The notes under the pieces were generated by a model that did no database searches, was not told the DNA's origin, and saw only the letters and a list, made by a program, of their open reading frames with translations. A stretch of DNA of 64,000 bases from Coprinellus micaceus. Taxonomy: Eukaryota > Basidiomycota > Agaricomycetes > Agaricales > Psathyrellaceae. This document shows positions 22,403-34,563 of this stretch, in pieces. The translations under genes and the position numbers were made by a program. The stretch is from assembly GCA_951394405.1 (NCBI GenBank), contig OX596339.1:558001-622000 (forward strand), read 5' to 3'. Positions within the stretch are counted from its first letter, which is position 1; the number at the start of each line of letters is the position of its first letter.

Positions 22403-24557
22403 CTATCTCTCCATGTCGGCAAGCAACGCCTGTGCCTCAGCGGACCGTACTTTGAAGTCGCACTTGAACGGCTTCGGTTGGCTGTCAGGCCAATCTTCGT
22501 CAGCACATCGCAGCTACGCCTCGAAGTGAATGAAACCCACTAAAGCAACCCCTTCTCATAGTCCATGGGCTGATTAATTGGCTTGCCGTCTTCACCCAAT
22601 GGTTCCGCCCACTCGAACAGAGTGGCAAAGGAGGCTAACGCTAACCAGAGCATTGAACGACCAATGTGCGCGCCGGGGCAGGCCCTGGAGGGCCTGGTCA
22701 AACAACGCATGCATGCAACGGGGGACTGAGCTGCTCACCTCCGTCCAAACCCAGTCGCGATGGTGAAAGGGTCGCGAACTCCTGGGTCTATCTTTCCGTC
22801 AGGAGTCAAGAACCTGGAAGGATTGTATGTTGTGCCGTTGGCGTAGTCGTCATCGTTCCGAAGCATGGCCCTGCAGAGTAAGGTACGGCTTCGTCAGCTG
22901 GAGTTGGGGTGCCGCAACTGCTGGATAACCCACCACAAATTCGGTATGATGATCGAGTCCTTGGGTATGAAGTACCCTCCGTACACGTCATCTTCTGTGT
23001 TGAGGTGAGGCACGCCTGTAAACGTCGGTGTTAGCCAAAGAAGAGTTGGGCAATGTAAAACCAACCTATCGGTGCGGCAGGTGACAAGCTGGATTCAATC
23101 TTCGGTCAGCCGGTTTGACGTTATGTTCAGACTCCAGAGCTCACTCACCGAACGGATTCCATGATTGTCGCCATCAAGAACGGCAGATCGTCCTGGTCTT
23201 CGAACTCTGGCATTCTACCCTTCAGCACCTCATCTAACTCAGCATGCACTTTGGCTTGAATCTCAGGGTTCTTGAGCATATCCCATACCCAGCTCAAGAT
23301 GGACCCGGCGATGGTGTCCGTCCCAGCCATGTAGAACATTGCCGCTGTATCCTTTATGATTTGCCTTTGGCGTGCGGCGGCATCTTCGTTGCTGTCATCG
23401 ACAGCACCCAGAGCAACAGATACAAATGAAGGTCTCCCTTCTGCTGTACCCTGAAACCAAGTCAACATCGAGAGCAAAGCACTAATAGAAGAGGGGGACA
23501 TACGAATTTCGAAAGAGCTTCGTCGAATGGCGCCGAGCGGAACCGCTCTGCCATGTACGATAGCTCCTTAGCTCGTCGCACGTTCGTCGCACCAGGGACC
23601 CAAGTTGGCAAGTGTTTAAGAAAGGGAAGTGGATCAATGAAGTTGGCTCCTGGGGACAATATTTCTCCCAACATCTTATTCGTGGCCTCCGAGAACTCGA
23701 GATGCGGGTCTCCTCGGGCTTTAATGGGGAAACCGTAGGCCAGTGAGATGATGAATGCACCCATCGTGCTACATATCAAAAGGGTGTTCATCAGGCATGC
23801 AGTGGGTTTAGGAGGGAATGACATACCCTCGGGTGACATCGAAGAACTGCTCAGGAGTTTGGTTCAGCTCAACGAGGAATCGTTGAACGAACTCCCGAGC
23901 CTGTGGGTAAATGATCGAGGTATCCGAGGGTCGGAAATGCTGGACGAATAATCGACGCCGTTCCTTCCACTTCTCGTCATAGGGCAACATGGCGAAGGGA
24001 TAATCGAAGCCCATCCTATCACACCCATGAGGTTACGCTCTATCTATTGCGGACTCGTTTCGACGTACATTTCTCCTGCCATAGTCGACTGGAACCTGCC
24101 GGCGAAAGCGCAAATGATCGGTTAGTTCTGCTCCAGGTGGAAGGATATGATCGGGGTGTACCTGCTCGAATAGATGTGAGAACGCTTGTCCAGGAGGTCC
24201 AAGCCCTTTTCAATCGAGTTTAAAATCACGACGACCTGACCGAGAGCTGTCGCGCTAATGATGTCGGAACCTAATGTCCAGTGGGGAGGGTCACATCAGT
24301 AGGTATTAGGGTCATAAGTTACGCGCCCGACGGGTAAGCTCACCAAGCTCTTCCCCCCATTTTGCGTAGCCTTGTGCTACGTTTTCCAAAGGCATATTCA
24401 GTGCATTGCCCAGGACAGGGAACCCCTTAGGACTCGGAGGTAGGGGCAATTGCTGTTTAGACGCCCGCGGTCGAAGGTAGTATGTCAAGGAGATGCCGCC
24501 AAGGAGTATAGCAGCGTCCTGCAGCCAGGTAGGGTTAACACTAGAGATAAGTTCCAT
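22403..24557 (-). CDS. Cytochrome P450, group A copy 3 (A3), altered heme loop
   Basis: This is a full-length P450 with the same 11-exon structure as A2, beginning MELISSVNPTWLQDAAILLG. Visible landmarks are the hinge LPLPPSPKGFPVLGN, WKERRRLFVQHFRP, I-helix AGTDT, K-helix ESVR, the 23-nt micro-exon encoding LSPAAPI, and the ending after KVRSAEAQALLADMER. The heme loop reads TGFGRRACPG. The cysteine ligand is kept, but the first, normally phenylalanine, position of FxxGxRxCxG is threonine (codon ACT). No frameshift or stop was found. The micro-exon also differs from A1 and A2 (SPAAP against APITP). It could therefore be an active enzyme with changed heme environment or an early-stage degenerating duplicate. 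Confidence 0.9.
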
Positions 24558-24598
24558 GATTTGAGGAATGTGAGAGCGCCTGTGCTCGCTTGGGCTTT

Positions 24599-24604
24599 GT
24601 TATA
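24599..24604 (-). promoter_or_regulatory. TATA element of A3
   Basis: TATAAC on the - strand lies about 45 nt before the A3 ATG, at the same distance as in A2. Confidence 0.5.
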
Positions 24605-24930
24605 CCCAATGTCGCATACCCACAGCGAGCCCGAGATGCGGTAGATCCACCGCCGTTCCACAACCTATTCTGTCTCAATCTGTTAGGACCTCATTCAAAG
24701 ACGTAAATAGATGTCGCCGACTATCAGTGGGTCTTTGTATTCCGCCCGATGAACTTTGTGGTGGAACACATCCACCCCGAGGCCCTTAGGTCTCCCCGAT
24801 TACGTGAACACCGTCCGCAAGCCATAGGGCCGGAGATTTGGCTGCGTCGAGGGTTTCCATAATACCGCGGTCTGTGTACGTAAAGCGAGCGTAGGGTACG
24901 TGGAGGAGCAGAAACAAGAGTGGAAAGCAC

Positions 24931-25183
24931 CCGTGTCTCGTCGATCCCCATGAATTGGAGCCGATCACTCGCCGAGTGTGACGCGCAGTGAGCACTGGCC
25001 CTGGGCTCCCCTGGGACCCTGACTACTTAGGGAACATGGATAAGGGTCGACTTGAAGCCAGGACCAGATTCGCTGGGGTCTCTTTCCGAACAAAACAGAT
25101 GCTCATTTGACCTGAAGCCTGTTACGTCGTGCATACCCCGAATGATCAATAAATACGTCGTGACGCTCGAAGACCCCATATAA
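24931..25183. other. Spacer, no gene seen
   Basis: Between the A3 upstream region and the B1 stop. Weak residual similarity to the DNA upstream of A2. Confidence 0.4.
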
Positions 25184-27212
25184 TTAGATCCCAATCCCCA
25201 GCTCAGCCAACAAGGCGGCAGCCTGTGGAGACCGCACTTTGAACTTGCATTTAAATGGGTGAGGATGACTGCTTGGCGGTTTAGTACCAGCTCCGACGGG
25301 TGTAAAGTTGCCGCTACTGACCAGACAAAACCTGCGTCCCACCGCTCTTTATCGATACTCCCGTCAGGCCCAACGTAATTCGCTTTCTCACTGACGGGCG
25401 TGTCGAATTCGTAGAGGGCGATTAAGCATGCTGCAGTGAGCCACAATGTGGACTGGGCAATATGGGAGCCTGGACAACTTCTGTGGGCGTTCGAGGTATG
25501 CTGAGTACCAGTGGTCCGAGATATTAATTAACTTTACCAAAGAAGTACGCACCTCCTACCAAATCCGAATGCGATGGTGTTCGGGTGTCTGACCGACGTG
25601 TTGATCTCGACGCCCTTTCCTTGAGCTTTAGGTCGAATGAACCTCTCCGGGTTGTAAGAATATGGATCCGGGCCGTATTCTTTCTCGTTATTCAACATCG
25701 ACCTACCTTGGTGTGTGAGCCCTCGAAGATCAAGGATGATTAAGACTACTAACCATTGATTGGCGATGACCACAGCTCCCTTCGGGATGAAATATCCCTT
25801 GAATACGTCGTCCTCCGTCGTGCGATGCGGAATTCCAATCGGTATGACAGGCGCCCAACGCTGCGACTCCATGACTGCTGCCATCAAGAGCGGAAGCCTC
25901 TCCTTGTCTTCGAAGGTCGGAAGCCTCAAGGTGCCCGACTTGTCAGCCAGAATGGAATCGAGCTCAGCGTGGATTTTTCGCCTGTATTCGGGATGCGTGG
26001 CGATGGCGAAGATGAAGGAGAGAATAGAGTTGGTGCTGGTATCGGCGGACGTGGCAAAGATGGTACATGCGGTATCCAGCACGACTTCCAGATCCCTCGT
26101 TTTGGTGACTTCAGAGGCGTGACCATTCGCTGAACGGGTATCAAGAGTCGCAAGGGCGTCGGACAAGAAAGACGGCCGAACGTCCTCGGTTCCCTGTTCA
26201 ATCAACGCTTTTAGCGCCACGAGGCCGAAGAGCAAGATTAAATGCCACTCACAAAAGCTTTTATTGCCTTCTCGTAAGGCTCTGCCCTAAACGTCTCTGC
26301 CATCCACTTGTTAGCGTTGGCGAACCGCTTAGAGCTACCCCCTGGGCACCACGACGGAATGTATTTCAGAGCGGGTATCGCATCGACCATATGCTTTCCG
26401 GGAGTGACCACATCGGCCACTACCTTTCCTGCCGAATCACTAAATTCTACGAGTGGGTCGTGCCTGCGCTTAATTGGAAGGCCGTAGGCAAGGGATATCG
26501 CGAGGCCACCGACCATACTGGGTGGGGTTTGGTCAAAGAGGATCATGCTTTCGGGTGGCGATGGAACTCACTGCCTGACAAGGCCGTAGAACTCGTTCGG
26601 TGTCTCGCTCAGGTCCAGAAGGAAACGTTGAACGAACTCAGAGGCACGCGTGGTGTGAGGAGAGGATCCATCGGCACTGGGTCGAAAGTGTTTCACGAAG
26701 AGCTTGCGGCGGTCCCTCCAAGCATCGGAGTAGGGAAGAAAGGCGAATATGCAGTCCCAACCCATAAGTTCGCATGCCATCACTGAGACCGGCCTGCAGT
26801 GAGGCGGCATGAGCATAGAGTGCTTGATCTCCAGGAAATTTAGTCCAAAGGCGGAAGCAGGGCACACCTGCTAGAATACTTCACTGCCCGTTTTTCGAGA
26901 AGTTCGACGGCAGTATCATAGGAATCTATGACGACCAAGGTCGTCCCAAGGGCGCTCGCACTGACAAGATCCGAGCCTAGGTCGTGGTCAGAAATCACGA
27001 GAATTGTCCCGTAGTGTCAACTCACTAAATCGTTTTGCCCATGAGGCGTATACGGGTCCCATACTGTCAAGGGGCATATCCAGAGCATTCCCGAGGATTG
27101 GCAAGCCCTTAGGCCCAGGAGGGAGTGGATACGCCTTCCTTCGCCACTGGGTGTATAGAAGGTACAGCGAAACGAGGAGAAGCGGGATAGTTTGCACAGG
27201 AGACAGGGACAT
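25184..27212 (-). CDS. Cytochrome P450, group B copy 1 (B1), intact
   Basis: This is a complete microsomal P450 in eight exons, starting MSLSPVQTIPLLLVSLYLLY (membrane anchor), then YPLPPGPKGLPILGN. The C-helix region is WRDRRKLFVKHFRP and the I-helix is TSADTSTNS. The K-helix is ESQR and runs without interruption into WAPVIPIGIPHRTTEDD, so the group A micro-exon is absent. PERF (NPERF) is followed by the heme loop FGFGRRSCPG. A final short exon encodes CHPHPFKCKFKVRS and ends LLAELGIGI. All exon joints are in frame. It lies between A3 and B2 in the same orientation. The substrate is unknown. Most similar in the window to B5. Confidence 0.92.
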
Positions 27213-28617
27213 GATCGGAGGGGGAAAACTTATCCTCCAGGCATGTATCCCACCACATTATATAGCGGCGGAGTCCCCCATTTTAGGGACCAGCGGTACA
27301 CCCTTGAGGAAGTCAGGGGTACATTAAATGCATTGAATTGCAACGCGGCCAAGCCTGAACCGACATGGCCTTCGAATGGTGTAATTTGCGGCTCTTCATT
27401 GGGTGAATTGCCGCGTTTGTAGCTATATGTGGATGAGCTTGACAGGTGCAATAGTGAGTGAATTGAAAACGCACACAAACCGAGCGCCCTGCAGAGGTAT
27501 ATACGAGGGCGGTATGCGAGTTTGCGGGAATCGAGGAGGGGAACCGAGGTAGACCATTTTCAACTTGCTTTACCGAGCTGGCGAAGTCCCCACATGGATA
27601 TGATCGAGCTGGCCAGGAAGCGGGAAGGGCGCAAGCAGGCTTTTGAGGACGCCACCCAAAGCATGCTACTTTAATGAAAAGCTAACATGATGTCAGAGAG
27701 CCGAAACCCCGTTCAGATAGGGAGATAGAGGAAGACGAAAAACTCTGTGAGAAGACGCCCATATCGTACCTGGCAGTCTAGATCTTCTCGGCCAGCCGCA
27801 AGGTAAAAATATGAGGCCCGCGAGGAAATAAAGCGACATCCAGTGAAAGCGACCTTACATATACATGTGCCGGCAAAAACAAGAATATAGCGCTAAGGCG
27901 AGGCCAGTCCATAGGGCTGTCCCCTACTCTATATGAGAAGTTCTAAAGTGTAGTGAATCCGCCATCCCACGTTCGTCCACTGTGGACGACCACAGACAAA
28001 TGCAGCGATGAGATGCAACATGGTGGATTGGTCAATGCAGGGACGGGGTTGACTCTAGACACGGATATACGATGCTTGTGGTTCCGCAATGCGCATGGTG
28101 ATAAATGAGACGCAGTCTAGGACCCTCACTTGGGCCTCGTCGGCAACCCAGTCACCTGGTTTCCGCGGCTCGTTGGCTTACCAGTAGCCGCCCTCAGGGG
28201 TCGTCAGAGGTGGGCGAATCAATACCGCCCCATCCGTTCTTCATACAGTCACCCCTTTTCTCTGGGATTAAAGCCGCACCAGCTTCGACAATGGGCAAAT
28301 TTGGTATGGAGACCAACGTGATGAGAAAGAAAGGACCTGCAGCGGTACTCTCACACCGTGTGGAGCTCACTGTGTACCGTTAGTGTCAATTCGAGGCGTT
28401 TGGGGAGGGTGGGGTGTCGGGCGAGGGTGGAGGTGGTGGAAGTTCAAGGAAAAGAGACAGTTCAGCCAACGACAGTCACGGTGGCCGCCCTGATCTACTG
28501 GCACCATCATTCCCACACTCGTACTCCACCGTCGCACACTCTCAAAATACTATTGACAGTACGTTACGGTACTGCCCATTGAACTTGAGAAGTAATAGAT
28601 CAAAGCCATCCATATTA
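27213..28617. other. Intergenic between B1 and B2
   Basis: This is 1.4 kb with the B1 promoter at its left end. No supported gene, tRNA or transposon. Short ORFs at 28105-28635 lack motifs. Confidence 0.5.
27258..27264 (-). promoter_or_regulatory. TATA box of B1
   Basis: TATATAA on the - strand lies about 46 nt before the B1 ATG. Confidence 0.6.
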
Positions 28618-30781
28618 TCAAACGCTCATTCCTAGCTCCCCTAATAAAATCCTCGCCTCCTCGGACCTCACCTTGAATTCACACCTAAACTTCTTCGGAT
28701 GACACAAGAACCCTGGATCGAAGGTGGGATCCACCATCCCATCTGCCCCAATGTATTTCGGTCTCTCGACATCTGGCGCATCGAAGTCGAAAACGGTGAG
28801 CAGGCACGCGGTCGTAAGCCACAGTGCGGATTGTGCGACGTGTGACCCAGGGCAGGCTCTGTGACATTGTTGTGGCAGTTGCAACTGTTAGTCAGTATAT
28901 TTTGCTCGCAGTGACACGGGGGTCAATGAGGGAAGGAGAAGAGGGGGAAACTCACCGCCTGCCAAATCCAAACGCAATCCTTGCTGGGTGCCTGATTTCC
29001 GGGTTGACCTCGACGGTCTTACCTTCGACGGCGCCTTTTTTCGGGCGAATGAATCGTTCGGGGTTGTACTCCAGGACGTCTTCTCCATACTCCTCTGGGT
29101 TGTTCAGCATTGACCTATAGTCATGACCATGAGCTTCATTTCAAATCTCCTATAGTTGACGAGAGACGACGAGGAGTGCAGCTTACCATTGGTTTGCAAC
29201 GATCACACTACCCTTCGGAATGAAATAACCCTTATACACGTCGTCTTCCGTCGTCCTATGTGGAAACCCAATCGGGGTAACAGGTGCCCATCGCTGTGAC
29301 TCCATAACCGCCGCCATAAGAAGTGGGAGCCTATCCTGATCCTCGAAGGTTGGGAGTCTGAGGATGCGTTTCCCTGACAACACCAGTTCAGCCATAAATT
29401 CGAACGCTGCCAGGTGTCCGATCTAAGAGCATTACGAAAAGGACATTCCGCGTACCTGCCTCGTCGACCTCTACCAAAAGAGAATCCAGCTCATCTTGTA
29501 TTTTGTGTCTAATACTCGGATGTGTGGCCAGCGCGAAAACAGATGCGAGCACGGCGTGCGTGGTTGTATCACCCGCCGTCCCGAATATGGTCGAAGCAGC
29601 GTCTTGTATCGCGTCCACCCCTCTCTGCCTCGCTTCCTCCGACGGGCCATTCGCGTCCAATTCGGCTAGGGCATCGGATGTAAACGAAGGACGGACACCT
29701 TCAGTGCCCTGAGGCCCAGTATCATCGTGTCAGTATTCGAACACATCAACCCACTTGACAGAGCGACTCACGAATCCATTCACAGCCCTCTCATACGGGC
29801 CCGCCTTGAACTTGACCGCCATCCATCGCACACTCTTTGCATACCTCTTCCACCCCATCCCAGGTATGGGTATCTCGACCTTTGAAAAGGGTATCGGGAT
29901 GGACTCGGGAATATAGTTGAGCGCGGGGATGACATCGACAATCGCACTTCCTGGGGTGACCAATTCGGCCACCAACCTTGCCATTGAATCAACAAATTCG
30001 ACGGTTTCGTCGCGCCTTCGCTGGACGGGGAGGCCATATGCCAGGGATATTGCGAGTGAGCCTATCATGCTAGATGCTCAGTTAGTCGACTTCCTCGTGA
30101 AAGAAATTTTGAACGTACTGCCTAGCCAGCCCGTACACTTCCCCAGGCGTATCGTTCAAGTCCAGCAAGAATCGATGGACAAACTCGTACACCTGGGAAG
30201 CATGTACAACGGTACCGAGTGCCGCGTCAGAGTGACCTGGGGAACGAAAATACCTAGTAAACAGCCTGCGTCGCTCCTTCCATGCCTCAGAGTAAGGAAG
30301 TAAGACGAATATACAGTTCCAGCCCATGACGTCGCAAGCCAGCACCGACACCGGCCTAAATTCGAGTGATGAGGGAGGCATAATTGAGCGTACCAAAGAT
30401 GGCGCACGCACCTGGACGAATACTTCGAGGCCCTCTTCTCCAACAGCTCGACGGCTGTATCGTAAGAGTCCAGGATAACCAGGGTCGTCCCTAACGCATT
30501 TGCACTGACTATATCCGAGCCTGTAGGACCCATGGATGGGTAACAGATGAGCCGGGGAGAAAATGGTTCGACATACCAAAGCTCTTAGTCCACCTGGCGT
30601 AAACAGGCCCCATGCTCGCCAACGGAATGTCCAACACATTCCCAATGAACGGCCATCCCTTGGGACCTGGAGGTAAAGAGAGACCTTTACTTCTCTTCCT
30701 GTACACCCACTGTGCATACAAGAGGTACGAAACAGCGGGGGTGAGGAAGAGTGACACCACATGAAAGAAGGGGAACCCCAT
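28618..30781 (-). CDS. Cytochrome P450, group B copy 2 (B2), intact
   Basis: This is a complete microsomal P450 in eight exons, starting MGFPFFHVVSLFLTPAVSYL and then LSLPPGPKGWPFIGN. Landmarks are WKERRRLFTRYFR, I-helix GTAGDTTTHA, K-helix ESQR leading to WAPVTPIGFPHRTTEDD, NPERF, and heme loop FGFGRRACPG. The last exon is continuous from the heme cysteine to the end; the terminal intron of A copies and of B1/B5 is absent. An extra intron splits DEAG from KRILRLP, a position shared with B3. The F-G region has an insertion, IPIPFSKVEIPIP, that looks like a small internal duplication compared with the shorter IPDWVPGMG of B3. No disruption found. The substrate is unknown. Confidence 0.91.
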
Positions 30782-31467
30782 GGTTCCGGTGTTTCGAGTG
30801 GGGTGGGTCAAAGCCATTCCAATATATAGCCTTCTCCAGATAGGTGACGTACGACCGGATCTTCGACGTTTACGCAACTTTGCCCCCGGGGCGGATTCAA
30901 TCAGGAACTCCTTGTGAAATGGGGCATGTGGATACCTAGGCGCCAGGCACAGCGTCTTCCCCGGTGGGTTTCTTACGTTCCGCGGAGAGCGAGCGCGGAA
31001 GGCGATGGTCACACATAGTGGTGGAATCCGAGATCATACGTGTCAAGGATAGGTTGCATCGAACCCTTTGTGGGGAACCATTACCGCGTTCCTTCATCAA
31101 AGACACAGGCCAATTCTGCGGAAGATTATGAACGTGCCATCCTTCATAAACTCCAAAGACGTACAAAATGCTTTGCGGGGGAGGTAAGCTAGGACAGTAA
31201 GCGGCACATGGTCCGGATGACGCTTGGAATCTGCATCTGACAAGTGTGCTGGAAGTGGATGGTATGGACGTACATTGAAACCTCCTCTTCACCAAGACAT
31301 TGCCAAAGGAGGTCTTCATATAACATGAGTGAGGAGGTAGCCAACTGAGAAGTTGTAGAATACTGAGTATGGAAGGATGGAAGGGATCCAGAATCATAGA
31401 GGACTTTGGCCACAGCGTCCTGTTGATAGATCATTCCGACGCCTCGACCTCCTCTCTCAAACCTATT
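30782..31467. other. Intergenic between B2 and the NACHT gene
   Basis: This is 686 nt with the B2 promoter. No gene seen. Confidence 0.5.
30822..30828 (-). promoter_or_regulatory. TATA box of B2
   Basis: TATATAT on the - strand lies about 41 nt before the B2 ATG. Confidence 0.6.
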
Positions 31468-33767
31468 TCAGTCCAAGGGGATACGCGCCAGGCCTGGGTG
31501 TATAGAAGGTGGCGGCGGTTGTAATGGGGATCTTGGGTGGGCGACCAGGGAGTCGGTTGCAGAATAGTAGCCATATGGAACGTGCCTGAAGTTGTTTAAA
31601 AGCCTCTCCATCAGGGTAGGCACGCGCCACCCATTGTCCTTGCAAAACCTCATAAGTGTCTTTCTCCAGACTTTACAAGCCGGGAGGCACCGGAGTGCAT
31701 TACACTGAAATCGATATTTTGATGGTCAGCACCGAGAAGCTGAAGCGACACCGATGGCGAAACCTTGGAAAACACTACTCACCCACATGTGCATATTGCC
31801 AAACATGAGGAGGATCGCTGCCTCATGGTGGCGGCCGGGGTGCTTTGCGATCCACCAGGAGACGTCACTGGAGTGGCAGCGGGATCGGCAAAAGCTAGGG
31901 TAGATGAGATACGGTAGGACTTGAGCGAAACGCGAATTGAACTCGTCCTTGGCATGCTCTCTCAGGGGCTGGACCTGAGGCCCCCTGCCTAGTTGCTACT
32001 TAGTAGGTGTAACGAAGACTGATGGTTGAAGGGGGGAGCGCACCTTTCAAGGTTTCGAAGCACCGGGCAGACACAAACCGCCAATACTCATCGAAGCCAA
32101 CATGCAGATCGGCACCCCGATCTGCGTCGCCAAGAAAGTCCAATAGGGATTTGTGGTAAAGACGATATTCGGCCTCCCCATTGTTATCCACGATCCCGAC
32201 TAATGAAGACAAGGATCCAAAAAGATACTCGGTTTCTCCCCGTGAGGACTCTAGCAGCGCCCTGACCCACCAGATTGGGAACGGGGTTCGCCCAGGCTTA
32301 GGGCCGGGAGACCTATCTTGTATGGCGTTGATTGCACAGATCCATTTGGCGGCCAAGGCAGGCTTGGGACTGGTTTTGAGGATTCCGGCATAAAGGGCAT
32401 CCAACTTGGCGAATGGCCTGGCGCTGTCGGAGTGCCACCAGAACAAGACACGCTTGAGCTGTTCCTGCGGAGGATTAAGGGTGTCTTGAACATACCGCAT
32501 CGCAGTCGCCGCGTATACGAATTGCCCAGAAGCCTCCGCAGCCAGGTAGCGGGGCACGTCCCTTGAGCGATGCTCCGGCCAGTCTTCAGGCACGACCTCC
32601 GCGTACCAATCCTCTGGCAGCCCGTACTCCCGCCCGATTTTGATCAGCATGGCTCGGTTGTACAGTTCAATGTCGGCTTCGGGGTTGTATTTGTTGTCGA
32701 GAAAGACTTCCTTGATACCTCCCGCGGGTAGCGAGTCGAAGTACGCTTTGATCGCACGCTCTGGCCGACTTGCGACTACGATGCGGAAGGGGAAGGAGGG
32801 GTAGTTGGTGGCGCGTATAAGTGCGGAAAGGATTTCTTGGTGGTTATCGCCCTTCGACCTCTGGCGCTCGTGCTCCGTCTCGAAGTGCCGCTGATCGGCG
32901 TCGCACTCATCCACACCATCAACAATAACGACCTTGGGCCAACTCTCTGAATTATGGTTGATCTTCCGCAGTGGACCGAGAATGAGAACGTCGACTTGGT
33001 GCTCCAGCTGTTTATCGAAGACCGATGGATTGGCCTCGATGGACGTGAGGATCTCCGCTCGCAGGCCAGGGATGTTCGAGTGCATGAGGTGGTACGCGAG
33101 GGTAGGAATGACGTATCTCTTCGAGCGCCGGTCGACACCTCCAGAGAAAGCAGAGAGGAAGAAGCTCCCCGCGAGCCACCCCCGAGCATGGCAGGCGTCC
33201 GCAATTGACCCAGAGATGGCAGTTTTGCCAGCCCCCGCAGGGCCGGATAGCCACAACAACTTGGTGGCCCCTCCACAATCGATCCAACTAAGTATCTCCT
33301 CCTGCACGGCCTCTCTTGTTTCGGGGTAGCACTTGGGGGCATCAGGTCCACGGTCGGCTGAGTCGTGAGCAGCACCTTTAGAAACGTTCTCTTCGAGACC
33401 TGCCAAGCCAATATTAGCTCAATTCTACCGGCAGAAACAGAGTATGTGCTGACGATCTTGGGGGAGCTTGGACGAGCTTGCGGACCCGTAGTAGTAACTT
33501 AGACTATTTGCGGTATCTACGTGATAGAGCGCCCCTGTCAGCTCAAATCTGAAGGTCAACATATCACTCACAAGTATCGCCGTGGTGGTGGCTCGAATTG
33601 TCGTGCTTCGAGTTATCGTAAGCCGTGGTATACGTATTGCCGACGTTGAGACTGCCGTCGACGCGGGTGAAGACCGTATCATGGGCCTGTGCGGGCAAAC
33701 TCTGTCCTGGCATCTCAGGAGGCGGGAGGTACCCAGAGGTGGAGGCAGAAGGGGGGAACCACAGCAT
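31468..33767 (-). CDS. NACHT-domain NTPase (NLR-like), short C-terminus
   Basis: This is a STAND-class NTPase of 664 residues. Exons on the - strand are 33572-33767, 32044-33399, 31783-31988 and 31468-31704, and all join in frame. Walker A is GPAGAGKT (residues 118-125) and Walker B is VVIVDGVDEC (about 222-231). These are followed by RIVVASRPERAIKAYF (sensor region) and a C-terminal segment with CRSRCHSSDVSWWIAKHP and RFCKDNGWRVP, which recur in Agaricomycete NACHT proteins. The N-terminus is short and Asn/His-rich (SLNVGNTYTTAYDNSKHDN), with no known effector domain. No ankyrin, WD40 or TPR repeats follow, so a sensor region is missing or unrecognised. Fungal NACHT proteins act in non-self recognition and programmed cell death; a role here is inferred. 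It sits between P450s B2 and B3. Confidence 0.85.
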
Positions 33768-34563
33768 CGCTGCGTGGCGCCAAGCTCAATCAGGCTAAAT
33801 CTCCCACCATGGGCCCAGACCCTGTGTCAAGAATCCGATGCCGGGTGACTTCTCTTTAAGCGCTGAGAGCACAGGACAATAATGGGGTATAATGCGATGA
33901 CCTCGTAGACAGAGATGCCTTAGGCCGAACTCTGCTTCAGCAAACCTTTCGCTCACACCGCTTAGAGGATGTATGGAGACCTTCAAGGAACCCTGCCTCT
34001 GGTAGTGAACAAGACTTCATGGAGAGGAAGGCCTCTTCTACATCGCCTAGTACGCTGTCCACGATTGTTTCTTTCAGTTTGCTGGGACACCCTTTCCCGT
34101 GTCCTGGAAAGCTCGCCTTCAATGGATTGGGATTGGCTGGGCTTGTAGCCCTGCCAGGCGAGCGGACTCATGCACTACCAGATACGCAAGAGTACCGGCC
34201 CACCGTTTGGAGAGCCTGACGCGTTTCCTCGACTAGAAGCAACCTTCCTGGTCTCCTTCTCCGCGGGGTTCTGTCGAGGGAGTACGAGAGCGAGAATGGA
34301 GAGAGTGAGGTGGCGGTAAGAGACAAGAAGTCCTCAGACACTCGCCGAAATTAGTCAGACGATATTCGAAATCAATACGCGTCAACATTTCGGCCCCTAA
34401 GTGCTGGGCGCTTAAGCAGTTAAGTCCTGTCGTTGGCAAGCGCCCGTGCAAACCGACAGAGGCTTACAAAAGCCTTGACCGGCTCGCTTGGCGCTAAAAA
34501 AAAATTGGACTTTTACTAGTAGCAGCAGAAACTAGAGAACTGTAGAAACCCCATTTTGCCATA
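33768..34563. other. Intergenic between the NACHT gene and B3
   Basis: This is 796 nt. No gene or repeat recognised. An A-tract (AAAAAAAAA) lies near 34497-34505. Confidence 0.5.

Larger units (their letters stand above)
22240..24930. repeat. Tandem segmental duplication, unit 2 (carries A3)
   Basis: Partner of the unit at about 19240-21930. Similarity covers the P450, the 3' flank and at least 350 nt upstream of the start codon. Confidence 0.75.

Noticed and set aside
32000..32045. Stop codon at 32000 as the end of the NACHT protein
   Set aside because: A GT-AG intron (31989-32043) removes it, and the downstream exons encode the family's C-terminal segment in frame.
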